This document shows positions 1 to 7,783 of a stretch of DNA of 64,000 bases, piece by piece. This DNA comes from an uncultured Acidobacteriia bacterium. GTDB taxonomy: Bacteria; Acidobacteriota; Terriglobia; Bryobacterales; Bryobacteraceae. The stretch's first letter is position 1. The number at the start of each line of letters is the position of its first letter. The stretch covers positions 1-64,000 of the forward strand of contig CAIVVT010000249.1 in the NCBI GenBank assembly GCA_903909435.1. Direction: 5' to 3'. The notes beneath the pieces were generated by a model that was not told the origin of the DNA, made no database searches, and worked only from the letters and a program-made list of their open reading frames with translations. Both the position numbers and the translations under genes were made by a program.

Positions 1-1
1 C

Positions 2-181
2 GCGCTCCAGCGCCCCGACATCTCGCTGCTTGAAGAATGGGCGCTGTGCTTCAAAGACGACAAGATCTCGAAAGCCCTGGCGGCTCCCATGCCGACAAAG
101 ACCCCCTACGCGCGGGTGTACGCGGACCGCTCGCCCGAGGGCAAGGTTGTCGAGATCTGGAAAAGGACCCGCCGGCCATGA
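2..181 (+). CDS. C-terminal fragment of an unidentified protein
   Basis: An open frame runs from the left edge to a TGA at 179-181, giving the last 59 residues of a protein whose start lies outside the window. The tail is mixed in charge and ends in a basic stretch (IWKRTRRP). I do not recognise the family. The stop overlaps the ATG of the next gene (ATGA at 178-181), so the two are probably translationally coupled and belong to one operon. An overlapping frame beginning at 37 simply runs into the next gene and is not a separate start. Confidence 0.6.
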   Translation, partial: ALQRPDISLLEEWALCFKDDKISKALAAPMPTKTPYARVYADRSPEGKVVEIWKRTRRP

Positions 182-993
182 GAATCCCCTTTACCAAGGC
201 GCACGGAGCGCTGAACGACTTCCTGCTCACCTGGGCCGCCGAAGCGCCCGCCCGGGAGTTGATCGAGCGTGCCGCCATCGCAATCTGCCACCGCTATTCC
301 GGTGTCGGCGCCGATGGCTGGCTGCTGGTGACACCGCCGTCCTCAGGGCAGCCGGCCGCGATTCGGCTGCTCAACTCCGACGGAAGCGAGCCGGAGATCT
401 CGGGCAACGGCACGCGCTGCGCCGCGGCGTTCCTGACGGACGCGGGCCTGGTGGGCGCGGAAATCCCGATTCGCACCGGCGCGGGGTTGAAGCAACTGCG
501 CCTGATCGAGCGCAACAGGCTGCGTTTCTCCTTTGAAATGAACATGGGCACGCCGCACATCGGGGCGGGGAATCTGCGTTTTGCGCTACCGGTATCGGCG
601 ACCGAACGCGAGTGCACGATCCTCGATGTCGGCAATCCGCAGTGTGCGTTCTTCGTTGACGACTTCGATTTTGACTGGAGGAGTCTGGGCGCAGAGGTCG
701 AGCGGCACCCGCATTTCCCGCACCGCACCAACGTCAGTTTCATCCAGGTGTTGGACCGCCACACCCTGGATGTGCGCTTCTTCGAGCGTGGCGCGGGCTT
801 CACCATGAGTTCGGGCACCGGTTCCACGGGTGCCTACTTCGCCGCCGCTGCCCGTGGGCTGATCGACAGCCCCGCCACCGTCCGGACGCTGGCCGGACCG
901 CTGGCCTTCCGGACCGGGGGCGCGGACGTTTTGATGCAGGGTCCGGCGGAGATTGTCGCCACGGGAGAGTACCTTTTTGAGACGTCACTCTAG
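178..993 (+). CDS. DapF-family isomerase-like protein with Ser/Ser in place of the catalytic cysteines
   Basis: The 271-residue protein has the length and two-half fold landmarks of diaminopimelate epimerase: an N-terminal KAHGALNDF, the NSDGSEPEISGNGTRC loop, the GNPQCAFF strand and an ERGAG...SGTGSTGA loop. In DapF the acid and base are two cysteines, one just before GNG and one just before G(S/T)G. Here both are serine (Ser75 and Ser212), and the nearby Glu of GET is Phe208. The real DapF reaction is therefore doubtful. It could be a related racemase or isomerase, a PhzF-like enzyme, or a degenerate copy. The start at 178 is chosen because it overlaps the upstream stop and matches the family N-terminus. 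Confidence 0.8.
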   Translation: MRIPFTKAHGALNDFLLTWAAEAPARELIERAAIAICHRYSGVGADGWLLVTPPSSGQPAAIRLLNSDGSEPEISGNGTRCAAAFLTDAGLVGAEIPIRTGAGLKQLRLIERNRLRFSFEMNMGTPHIGAGNLRFALPVSATERECTILDVGNPQCAFFVDDFDFDWRSLGAEVERHPHFPHRTNVSFIQVLDRHTLDVRFFERGAGFTMSSGTGSTGAYFAAAARGLIDSPATVRTLAGPLAFRTGGADVLMQGPAEIVATGEYLFETSL

Positions 994-1188
994 GCTCGGA
1001 TTCGCGGCCTCCCGGGGCGTCTGAGATGAGCCAGCGTGATGTTCAAAAGGCGGCTCTTGCCCGTCTCGTTCCCGGGGCCGGAATGCAAGTCGTAGTGTTT
1101 GAACCGATTGCCCGTTAGAATGGTGGACGCTCCGCCACTGTGCGCCGGAAGACAAATTTGACCACGGACGCCGGGCGGGAGTGTTAGA

Positions 1189-2634
1189 TTGGTGAATTGG
1201 CTTTCGCCTGAGGCGGTTTTGGTGCAGATTTTCCTTCAGGGCAAACTATTGGGCTTAGAAGCCTTCCTGGCGGACGCGGGCGGTGACGACGCGGCCTTCG
1301 CGGGCCGTTGTCTGTACGCTTCCCTGCTGGCCGAGGCGGTTCCGCGCGCGCTCCTCGCCCGCTTGGGCCTGTCTCCCGAACTGCTCGGGACCAGCGGCGG
1401 CGGGCAGTTCCTGGCCGTCCTCGCAGTCGAACATCAGAGCGCGGCGCATGAGTTCCTGACCGAAGTGACCCGCAAGATTTCGGCCTTCACCGGCTCGAAA
1501 CTACGGCTGGCTTGGGCGCTGACCGAGAATCTCGGCGCGTGGAGCGATGTACGCAAGCGGCTCGACGAATCGCTGCTGCGCTGGCGCGGCGCATCCGCCT
1601 TCGAACACGACGGCCTTTTCGATCCCTTTGTCCCTCAGTCCGAGGCAACCGGCGCCTACTATGCCGACCTCTGGCGGCGCCTGCCCGATTCAGTCGCCGT
1701 TCGCTGGGAGCCGTGGGCGCAGGGCGTTCTTGCTCCAGCCGAACTGCCGTTGCCGGTCGCGACCCATGCGGCGCTCAATCGCGCTGGAGACGCCCCCGCG
1801 CTGCCCGCCGAATTAGGTGCACGCGCCAAAGGCGCTCCGGTTTGGGGCGTGTTGCGCGGAGATGTGGATGGCATGACCGAGCGCCTGAAGAAGGCGGCCT
1901 CGGTGGAAGAGCACATCCAGATTTCGGTGCTGCTGAAACAATTGTTCGCGGGGGAAGCCCAGGCCTTGGCCTCGCAGCCGGAATTCCGGCGCAAAGTGTC
2001 GATCCTCTACACCGGCGGCGACGATTTCGCGATCTTTGGCGCCTGGGACGCTCTGCTCGGGTTTGCCCAGGAATTCCATCGGATCTTCGCCATGGGCTCC
2101 GAAGCGATCCTCGAAGAGTTCGCGGGGGCCGAGGGCAAGACGCTCTCTATGGCTCTGGCTTCGGCTCCGTCCCCGGGTTCATCGCTGGCTGGCGTTTACG
2201 CTGAGGCCGGGCGGTTGCTCGAGATCGCCAAGAGCGACGGGCGGGACACGATCTGCCTGTTTGGCCGGACGCTCGATTGGAAGCAGTTTGCCGCCGCTTC
2301 CGATCTCAAGAAGACGCTGGTCAAGCTGATCGACGATTTCGGCTGCCCGCCGCAGTTGCTCGGTGAACTGGCGGCGTTCTACCGTGAAACTGACCGTGTT
2401 TTACCGGCGCGCACCGGGCGCCGCGCGGTGGAAACTCAGGACCGGCCCTGGCGTTTTCATCGCAGGCTCGGCCGCGTGCTGGACGTTCCGGCCCGCAGCC
2501 GCGAGTATCAGAAGGCCCGCAAGAGTCTTCTCGAAGAGTTTCTGAACCGCCGCCAGGCGTCCGTTAAGCTGAAACCTTCCGGGCGCGTCGCGCTGGATTG
2601 GGCCCGTCTGGCACAAGAGGGCGAATCAAGATGA
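1189..2634 (+). CDS. csm1: Cas10/Csm1-like subunit, HD-less, with intact GGDD
   Basis: This is the large subunit of a type III-A CRISPR effector. The 481 residues begin close to the first Palm domain (SGGGQF at about 69-74, matching the GGGxF signature of Csm1). They continue to the second Palm with GDVDGM (224-229) and LYTGGDDF (273-280), the cyclic-oligoadenylate synthase motif. Typical Csm1 is about 750-850 residues; the N-terminal HD nuclease domain is absent, and only three cysteines are present (41, 356, 386), so the usual zinc site between the Palms is missing. The start is uncertain: TTG 1189, GTG 1192 or a later codon. A TTAGATT element sits right at 1184-1190. The stop overlaps the csm2 ATG. 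Because GGDD is intact, it may signal by second messenger rather than cut DNA (inference). Confidence 0.88.
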   Translation: MVNWLSPEAVLVQIFLQGKLLGLEAFLADAGGDDAAFAGRCLYASLLAEAVPRALLARLGLSPELLGTSGGGQFLAVLAVEHQSAAHEFLTEVTRKISAFTGSKLRLAWALTENLGAWSDVRKRLDESLLRWRGASAFEHDGLFDPFVPQSEATGAYYADLWRRLPDSVAVRWEPWAQGVLAPAELPLPVATHAALNRAGDAPALPAELGARAKGAPVWGVLRGDVDGMTERLKKAASVEEHIQISVLLKQLFAGEAQALASQPEFRRKVSILYTGGDDFAIFGAWDALLGFAQEFHRIFAMGSEAILEEFAGAEGKTLSMALASAPSPGSSLAGVYAEAGRLLEIAKSDGRDTICLFGRTLDWKQFAAASDLKKTLVKLIDDFGCPPQLLGELAAFYRETDRVLPARTGRRAVETQDRPWRFHRRLGRVLDVPARSREYQKARKSLLEEFLNRRQASVKLKPSGRVALDWARLAQEGESR

Positions 2635-3386
2635 GCGAGATGGAAGAAAAAGACACACAGCAGGCCCAGGTCGAGGCCACACCCGAAGCCGCTCCAGCGG
2701 CGATCGCGGAGTCCCCAGCTCCGGCAACCGCTGCGGCTGAACCCGCGGCGGAAGCCGCTGCCCCACCGGCAGCCAAGCCGCAGGCGCAGCAAAAGCCCGG
2801 CGGCGGACGCCCCGAAGGCAAGCCGCGCGGCGAGCGCCCACCGCAAGAACGCCGGGGTCCCGCGCCGCAGCGCGGCGGTGGCGGCCGGGAAGGCCAGCCG
2901 CCCCGGACAGAAGGGCAATCGGTCAGATCGGAAGGCCAGCCGCGAGAAGGGCAGGGCCGCGACAACCGCGGCGGTCCGGACCGTGGCGGGGAGCGGGGAC
3001 ATGACCGGGGTCCGCGCCCGGACCGTGGCGGACGCCCCGACATGAACCCCGAGATCGATCTCGACAAGCTGGTCGGGGACAGTCTCTATCTGGACAACCA
3101 GGCGCACGCCGTCGTAGCCCGGATGCGCGATATGGACTCCGGTACGCGCAGCCAGTTGCGCCGCATGTACAGTGCGATCCGGCGGGCTTGCCGCGCGGCG
3201 GAAGCCGACCGCCAGCACCAGTTCGTGATGCTGCGAGCGCGCCTGGCCTATACCATCGCGCGTCATCAGCTACGCAGCCTGGACGTGCTCGAGAAGCTGC
3301 TGCTGCAAGTAACCCGCCGCAACGAAGCGCGCAGCTACGAGCGGTTCCGCGACTTGTTTGAGGCGATCGTCGCTTACAACGAGTAG
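2631..3386 (+). CDS. csm2: Csm2 small subunit with long Arg/Gly-rich N-terminal extension
   Basis: Csm2 forms the helical inner filament of the Csm complex beside the crRNA-target duplex. Residues ~141-251 match the family: TRSQLRRMY near 172-180, a LRARLAYTIAR helix and the terminal FRDLFEAIVAY, which is the usual Csm2 ending. Normal Csm2 is 110-150 residues; this one is 251. The first ~50 residues are Ala/Pro/Glu-rich, and ~55-138 are rich in Arg, Gly, Pro and Gln with repeated RGG/GGR-like units, so the extension is probably disordered and could bind RNA. The ATG at 2631 overlaps the cas10 stop (ATGA), which fixes the start better than the upstream in-frame codon at 2598. Confidence 0.87.
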   Translation: MSEMEEKDTQQAQVEATPEAAPAAIAESPAPATAAAEPAAEAAAPPAAKPQAQQKPGGGRPEGKPRGERPPQERRGPAPQRGGGGREGQPPRTEGQSVRSEGQPREGQGRDNRGGPDRGGERGHDRGPRPDRGGRPDMNPEIDLDKLVGDSLYLDNQAHAVVARMRDMDSGTRSQLRRMYSAIRRACRAAEADRQHQFVMLRARLAYTIARHQLRSLDVLEKLLLQVTRRNEARSYERFRDLFEAIVAYNE

Positions 3387-3428
3387 GCTCTGGCAACGAT
3401 TTAAGGAAATTCGCGAGGAGAGAATCGC

Positions 3429-4262
3429 ATGAGTTCGCACACCGCCGAAACCCGCCTTGGCCTGATCGGCAAACTTCTGCTGGACGGCGAAATGACCTGC
3501 GAGACCGGCTTGCACATTGGCGCCGGCAAAGGGTCGCTCGATTTGGGTGGCGCCGACAATCCCGTGGTGAAGGACGCCTTCGGGCGGCCCTACGTCCCAG
3601 GGTCGTCGCTGCGCGGCAAGCTGCGCTCGCTCCTGGAGCAGAGCTCGGGGCTGATCACCCCCGCCGACCTGATTTACCTGTCGCGACGCCGCGGCCAAGA
3701 GGTTCGCATCCATCAAACCGACGAGCCGGGCGACGAAGTCTGCCTGTTGTTCGGCCGGAACCCCGGCCGGACCGAGCGCGCTTCCGGCGAGACGGTGGAG
3801 AGCGTTGCGGCCACGCCCGCGCGGCTCACCGTCTACGATGCCCCGCTCGAACTCGACAGCATCACCGAACCGATGCGCGAGAACCTGGACGACGAGTTGA
3901 CCGAAGTGAAGAGCGAGAACGCCATCGACCGCCTGACCGCGCAGGCCAGCGCCCGGACGCTGGAGCGCGTGCCCGCCGGTGCGAAATTCCGGGTGCGCCT
4001 GGTGCTCGACATCCTGTGCGCCGAGGATAAGGAACTGGCCGCGAGAGTGGCCGAAGGGCTGCGGCTGCTGGAAGACGACGCCCTTGGCGGCGGCGGCTCG
4101 CGCGGCTCGGGCCGTGTGAAATTCACCGGCTGGAAGGCTGCTTGGCGGTCCCGCGCGTACTACACCGCCGGAACGGCCGAGGCGATCGTGCTGGAAGCCG
4201 GAACCACCGCCCAGTTGCAGGCCGGCATTCTGGCCGCCGATTTCGCCGAGAAGCTGAGTTAG
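3429..4262 (+). CDS. csm3: Csm3 backbone RAMP protein (target-RNA slicer)
   Basis: Csm3 is the repeated backbone subunit that holds the crRNA and cuts target RNA every six bases. The 277-residue protein shows the family features in order: TGLHIGAG near 26-33, GGADNPVVKD at 40-49 whose Asp43 corresponds to the slicer Asp of characterised Csm3 proteins (D32 in Staphylococcus), VPGSSLRGKLRSLLE, and the Gly-rich RAMP loop LGGGGSRGSGRVKF. A clear Shine-Dalgarno GAGGAG lies about 9 bases before the ATG. It follows csm2 by 42 bases in the same operon. Slicer activity is therefore expected to be retained. Confidence 0.93.
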   Translation: MSSHTAETRLGLIGKLLLDGEMTCETGLHIGAGKGSLDLGGADNPVVKDAFGRPYVPGSSLRGKLRSLLEQSSGLITPADLIYLSRRRGQEVRIHQTDEPGDEVCLLFGRNPGRTERASGETVESVAATPARLTVYDAPLELDSITEPMRENLDDELTEVKSENAIDRLTAQASARTLERVPAGAKFRVRLVLDILCAEDKELAARVAEGLRLLEDDALGGGGSRGSGRVKFTGWKAAWRSRAYYTAGTAEAIVLEAGTTAQLQAGILAADFAEKLS

Positions 4263-4278
4263 GTCCGATCGGAGACGC

Positions 4279-5352
4279 ATGAACCCCGCGCTGCTCATCC
4301 GTCTCCGGCCCAACACGCCCTGGCGCATTGGGCCGGATCACGGAGCCCTGGATCAATCCGAGGCCGTACTGCACAGTGACGCTCTCTACGCCGCCCTGTG
4401 TCTCGCTTTCGAGCAATTGGGCTGGCTGGAGGAGTGGCTGAACGCGACGGCGGACCCGTACTCGACGCCGGCCGTCCGCTTTAGCTCGTGCTTCCCCTGG
4501 CAGCGTGGCCTGCTGTTCGCGCCTCCGCCGATGGGCCTGTGGCCCCCAGCCGAAACACCCGGCGTGCTGACGAAACTGCGCTGGAAAGGCGCCCGCCTGG
4601 TGCCCACCACCGTGATCGCGGCGCTGTTGCGGGGCGAGTCGCTGGACGAAAAGGCCTGGACCGTAGATGCCCATAGCGGCTGCCTGCTTCCCGTTGGAGG
4701 CCGGTTCCCTACCGGGCCGTTCCGCCGTATGCGCCGCTCGTCGGTGGCGGTGGACCGTGTGACCGGCAGCAACATTCAACCCTGGGCGGCGGGCTGCCTG
4801 CAGTTCGCACCCGCATCCGGCTTATACTGCGTGGCGGAATTCGTCAACGCGACGGCATATGCCGTGTGGTCCCGCAAGCTGGAATGCGCGTTCCGGCTGC
4901 TGGCTGACAGCGGGTTAGGCGGATTGCGCAGCCGCGGCTTTGGCCGGTCGAGAACGCCCGATTTTCAGCCCGGCACGCTCCAGGAATTGCTGCTTCCCGA
5001 CCTGCAGGTTTCCCAAGCGCCCGCGAACGGCGCGGACCGGACGTGGTGGATGCTCTCGCTCTTTTCCCCCGGCGCGGCCGATCAGGTGGCCTGGGGCAGC
5101 GGCAACTACGCGCTGATCGAGCGCAGCGGCCGCGTGGCCTCGCACTCCGGCGCCGGCTTGGTCAAGCTGTCTTCGCGGCTGGTCAAGGAAGGCTCGCTGG
5201 TGGTATCCCAAGGCAAGCTGATCGGCTCGGTGCGGGACGTAGCGCCCGCTGGTGCGCCGCACCCCGTGTGGCGGGCCGGCTTCGCCGTGGCTCTCGAACT
5301 GCCGGCGAAAGAGACGCCTCAAAAGAACCATGCTGGAGGCACCGCCGCATGA
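4279..5352 (+). CDS. csm4: Csm4 RAMP protein (crRNA 5'-tag binding)
   Basis: Csm4 caps the complex at the crRNA 5' handle and contacts Cas10. The 357-residue protein has the N-terminal HSDALYAAL segment near 34-42, the RRSSVAVDRVTGSN strand with the family's R-x-x-V-x-(V)DR pattern, and the Gly/Arg-rich loop DSGLGGLRSRGFGR near 212-225. Its length is typical. GGAG at 4271-4274 serves as ribosome binding site. The gene lies 16 bases after csm3, and its TGA overlaps the csm5 ATG, so the operon order matches standard type III-A loci. Confidence 0.9.
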   Translation: MNPALLIRLRPNTPWRIGPDHGALDQSEAVLHSDALYAALCLAFEQLGWLEEWLNATADPYSTPAVRFSSCFPWQRGLLFAPPPMGLWPPAETPGVLTKLRWKGARLVPTTVIAALLRGESLDEKAWTVDAHSGCLLPVGGRFPTGPFRRMRRSSVAVDRVTGSNIQPWAAGCLQFAPASGLYCVAEFVNATAYAVWSRKLECAFRLLADSGLGGLRSRGFGRSRTPDFQPGTLQELLLPDLQVSQAPANGADRTWWMLSLFSPGAADQVAWGSGNYALIERSGRVASHSGAGLVKLSSRLVKEGSLVVSQGKLIGSVRDVAPAGAPHPVWRAGFAVALELPAKETPQKNHAGGTAA

Positions 5353-6554
5353 CGGAAGAACTCTTGCAGGGAGAAACCCCTTCGGGCGCCGCCGCCCCGC
5401 AACCCGAGACCACGCGCTACCGCGTGACCGTACTCACGCCTACGCTTGCCGGCGACGGGCAGAAGCTCTCCCCCATCGACTACATGGTCTGGAAAGACCA
5501 GGTGAACGTCCTGAACCAGCGGCGCATCTTCCGCCTGTTGGCGCAGGGCCCGCGCATGGAAAGCTATCTCGGCCAGCTACGGAAGTCGGAGAAGCTCGAT
5601 TTCGCATCATGGGGCGGCTACGCGCAAAACTACGCCATGCGCCGCATCGGGTTCGACGATCCGGCCAGCGCCGAGGTCTACGCGAAGACACCCGCCAACG
5701 AGTGTTTCATCCCGACCTTTGCGTCCAGTCTGAAGGGCATCTACCTTCCGGGCAGCGTGTTGAAAGGCGCCATCCGGCTGGCGATGCTGGTCGATCGCGT
5801 CACCGAAGCGCAGTTCAAATCCGCCGTCGAGAGCTTGAACTCCGACATGCCCCGGCGCTCGGCCGGAGTGCTCGAGAACTCGATTCTGGGGGGATCGGGC
5901 GTCAGCCGTACGCGGCCGATCCGCATGTCCGACTCGTACCCGATCGGGAATGCGGCGACGAAAGTCTATCTGCTCCGGACCGCGACGCTGGCTGATCGCG
6001 GCGGCAAACTCGAAGGCGGCTGGAAGGGCGGGTCGCGCGGCGCTCTAGCGCTGAATCGCGCCTCGGAATCCACGCCCTTTTTCGCTGAAATGGCCGCCCC
6101 GGGCACCGTGTTCGAGGGAGATTTCCGGATGCCTGTGCTCTTCCGCCACGCGGAGGCCACGCGGGCGCTGCGCTGGAAAGCACCGGCGGGTGCGGTCGAA
6201 ATCGTCAAAGCCGCAAACCATGCGGCGACTCTGCTGCTGAATACGCACCGTAAGTGGGCGGAAGCCGCCGGGCTCACTCATCTGGTGGCCTTGTGCGACG
6301 CGCTGCTGAAGCGGGTGGAGGAGGCCCAAGCCGCCGGCCGGTTCCTCACCTGCATCGGCTGGGGTACAGGACTGCTCGCCAAGACTCTGTGGACCGCGGC
6401 GTCGGAAGAACAGATGCGCGAGGGCTTGAAACCCGTGCCCGGCTACGGCCAGGCATTGCGCACCGGATTGCCCTTCCCCAAGACGCGCCGCCTGATCATT
6501 CGCAGCAACCGCCCGGCCTCGCTGCCCGGCTGGATCGAAGTCGAACTGCTGTAG
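5349..6554 (+). CDS. csm5: Csm5 RAMP protein (crRNA 3'-end subunit)
   Basis: Csm5 sits at the crRNA 3' end of the Csm complex and recruits maturation nucleases in studied systems. The 401-residue protein contains the RAMP signatures YLPGSVLKGAIRLAML (about 134-149), an IRMSDSYP strand and the Gly-rich CIGWGTG loop. The first ~20 residues are a variable Ala/Pro-rich leader. The start at 5349 overlaps the csm4 stop (ATGA), arguing for translational coupling and against the longer frame beginning at 5043. No cas6, csm6 or cas1/cas2 follows; the next genes are hicA and hicB, 83 bases downstream. Confidence 0.9.
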   Translation: MTEELLQGETPSGAAAPQPETTRYRVTVLTPTLAGDGQKLSPIDYMVWKDQVNVLNQRRIFRLLAQGPRMESYLGQLRKSEKLDFASWGGYAQNYAMRRIGFDDPASAEVYAKTPANECFIPTFASSLKGIYLPGSVLKGAIRLAMLVDRVTEAQFKSAVESLNSDMPRRSAGVLENSILGGSGVSRTRPIRMSDSYPIGNAATKVYLLRTATLADRGGKLEGGWKGGSRGALALNRASESTPFFAEMAAPGTVFEGDFRMPVLFRHAEATRALRWKAPAGAVEIVKAANHAATLLLNTHRKWAEAAGLTHLVALCDALLKRVEEAQAAGRFLTCIGWGTGLLAKTLWTAASEEQMREGLKPVPGYGQALRTGLPFPKTRRLIIRSNRPASLPGWIEVELL

Positions 6555-6581
6555 GTTTCCTGGTTTGTTCTTTGGCACTCG

Positions 6582-6605
6582 GTCCGGTCCGCGATGCGGC
6601 CGGAC
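6582..6605 (+). terminator. GC-rich hairpin between csm5 and hicA
   Basis: GTCCGGTCCGC (6582-6592) pairs with GCGGCCGGAC (6596-6605) around a three-base loop, with one bulged T. It lies 27 bases after the csm5 stop. No U-tract follows, so it may be a weak or Rho-type terminator, or simply an RNA 3'-end stabiliser. Confidence 0.45.
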
Positions 6606-6637
6606 GCTCCGGCTGTAGAGTGGCGGGAGGGTGGCGA

Positions 6638-6832
6638 GTGAAGATCCGGGATATCATAAGAATCATTCAAGATGATGGCTGGCGGCTGGTTGCGATGCAA
6701 GGCAGCCATCGGCAGTACAAGCATCCGACGAAGTCCGGGCGAGTGACGATTCCAGGTCATCCCTCGAAAGAGGTACACCCTGGCACTCTGAAGAGCATAC
6801 TCAATCAGGCTGGTCTAGGGAGGCCATTGTGA
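6638..6832 (+). CDS. hicA: HicA-type mRNA interferase toxin
   Basis: HicA toxins are small double-stranded-RNA-binding-fold ribonucleases that cut mRNA and are neutralised by HicB. The 64-residue product has the family pattern: an N-terminal helix, DDGWRLVAMQGSHRQYKHP with the catalytic His in GSH, VTIPGHP, and a final helix beginning HPGTLKSIL. It starts at GTG 6638 after a GGGAGG ribosome binding site. Its stop overlaps the GTG of the antitoxin gene by four bases, the usual toxin-first arrangement. It is the only intact toxin in this stretch. Confidence 0.9.
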   Translation: MKIRDIIRIIQDDGWRLVAMQGSHRQYKHPTKSGRVTIPGHPSKEVHPGTLKSILNQAGLGRPL

Positions 6833-7047
6833 AGCGGTACACCGTGATTATCGAATCGGGACCGGGTAATCTATCGGCCTACGTTCCTGATCTGCCGGGC
6901 TGTATCGCCGTCGGCGATACTCGCGAGGAGATCGAACAGAATATGCAGGAAGCCATTGAATTCCATATCAAAGGCCTACGCGAGGACGGACTGCCGATCC
7001 CAGAACCAAACTCGGCGTCGATTACCGTCGAGGTTGTAGCGGCTTAA
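6829..7047 (+). CDS. hicB: HicB-family antitoxin
   Basis: This 72-residue protein has the HicB partial RNase H-like fold: YTVIIES..., SAYVPDLPGCIAVGDTREE, and an EAIEFHIKGLREDGLPIPEP helix and tail. There is no C-terminal DNA-binding helix-turn-helix, so autoregulation may rely on a different surface. It begins at GTG 6829, overlapping the hicA stop, and is the cognate antitoxin by position. Its sequence is close to the orphan hicB at 7784, suggesting a local duplication. Confidence 0.9.
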   Translation: MKRYTVIIESGPGNLSAYVPDLPGCIAVGDTREEIEQNMQEAIEFHIKGLREDGLPIPEPNSASITVEVVAA

Positions 7048-7144
7048 TGGGTTGAAGATCGCGCGCGGAGTGGACAGTGCCAGATTTGATGGACAACCGC
7101 TGCCTGCTCTTGGCAAAACACCACATCTGTTAAATCTTTAGACC

Positions 7145-7328
7145 CTGACGAGCGCCGAACTTAATCAGTAGCTCGCCAGCCAGGGATGCAGGTTTGCTCC
7201 CGGTAAGGGCGGTCACCTCAAAGTATGGCGTGGCGTGCGGCGCTCAGTTCTTCCGATGCATGGCTCCGGCAAGGAACTCGGCAGAGGCTTGGTTGAAAAA
7301 AATCAAGAAGGACCTGGGGCTCAAATGA
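7145..7328 (+). pseudogene. Decayed hicA toxin gene
   Basis: Reading from CTG 7145 (where an ATG would be expected) gives a ~60-residue HicA of the type with GGHLKVWRGVRRSVLPMHG followed by KELGRGLVEK and KKDLGLK. Three defects are visible. The apparent start codon is CTG. A TAG at 7169-7171 stands where the family has Trp. A run of seven A (7296-7302) has one base too many, shifting the frame before the last 11 codons. The true-frame stop TGA is at 7326-7328, just before the ribosome binding site of the next gene. The toxin is therefore dead unless some defects are sequencing errors. Confidence 0.75.
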
Positions 7329-7338
7329 AAGGAGAACC

Positions 7339-7759
7339 ATGGTCCAATATCCACTAGTGCTGGAGCCCGACACGAATGGGGCGCTCCTGGTTACGTTCCC
7401 CGATTTCCCAAAAGCCTGCACATTCGGAGAGGACGAGCAGGAGGCACTGGCGCGGGCGGTGGACAGCCTCGAGACCGCAATGGCAATGCGTATCGAGGAC
7501 CGGACGGAAATCCCCACTCCTTCGGCGACCCACGGCAAATTCGTAACGCTGCCTGCGTTAATCGAAGCTAAAGTCGAACTGTATAAGGCGATGCGCCGCT
7601 AGCGTCCGGAAGGCCGAATTGGCCCGCCGCATGGGAGTCAAGATGCCCCAGGTAGATCGTCTTTTAGACCTCGATCATGCCTCGCGGATTGATCAGATCG
7701 AGGCCGCATTTCGTTGCCTGGACAGGCGCATAGACATCCAGATCGTAAATGCGGCATAG
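7339..7759 (+). pseudogene. Frameshifted HicB antitoxin with C-terminal helix-turn-helix
   Basis: The first part (7339-7602, 87 residues) is a HicB domain with VTFPDFPKACTFGEDE and ends LIEAKVELYKAMRR before a TAG. HicB proteins of this type continue into an XRE-like helix-turn-helix. That domain is present in the +1 frame from 7604 to the TAG at 7759 (VRKAELARRMGVKMPQVDRL, then further DNA-binding-type residues). A net loss of about two bases near 7600-7604 explains the break. It follows the decayed hicA, so the whole second toxin-antitoxin module is degenerate. The short N-terminal piece might still be translated. Confidence 0.78.
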
Positions 7760-7783
7760 CTCCTCTGTGTCGGTGAGGATCAA

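Noticed and set aside
1099-1121. Promoter TTGAAC...TAGAAT upstream of cas10
   Set aside because: The spacing is only 11 bases, too short for a standard sigma-70 promoter, and no better -35 was found.
7129-7250. Minus-strand frame giving YFEVTALTGSKPASLAGELL-like text
   Set aside because: It lies opposite the decayed hicA, is short, has no good start and is explained as antisense of that gene.
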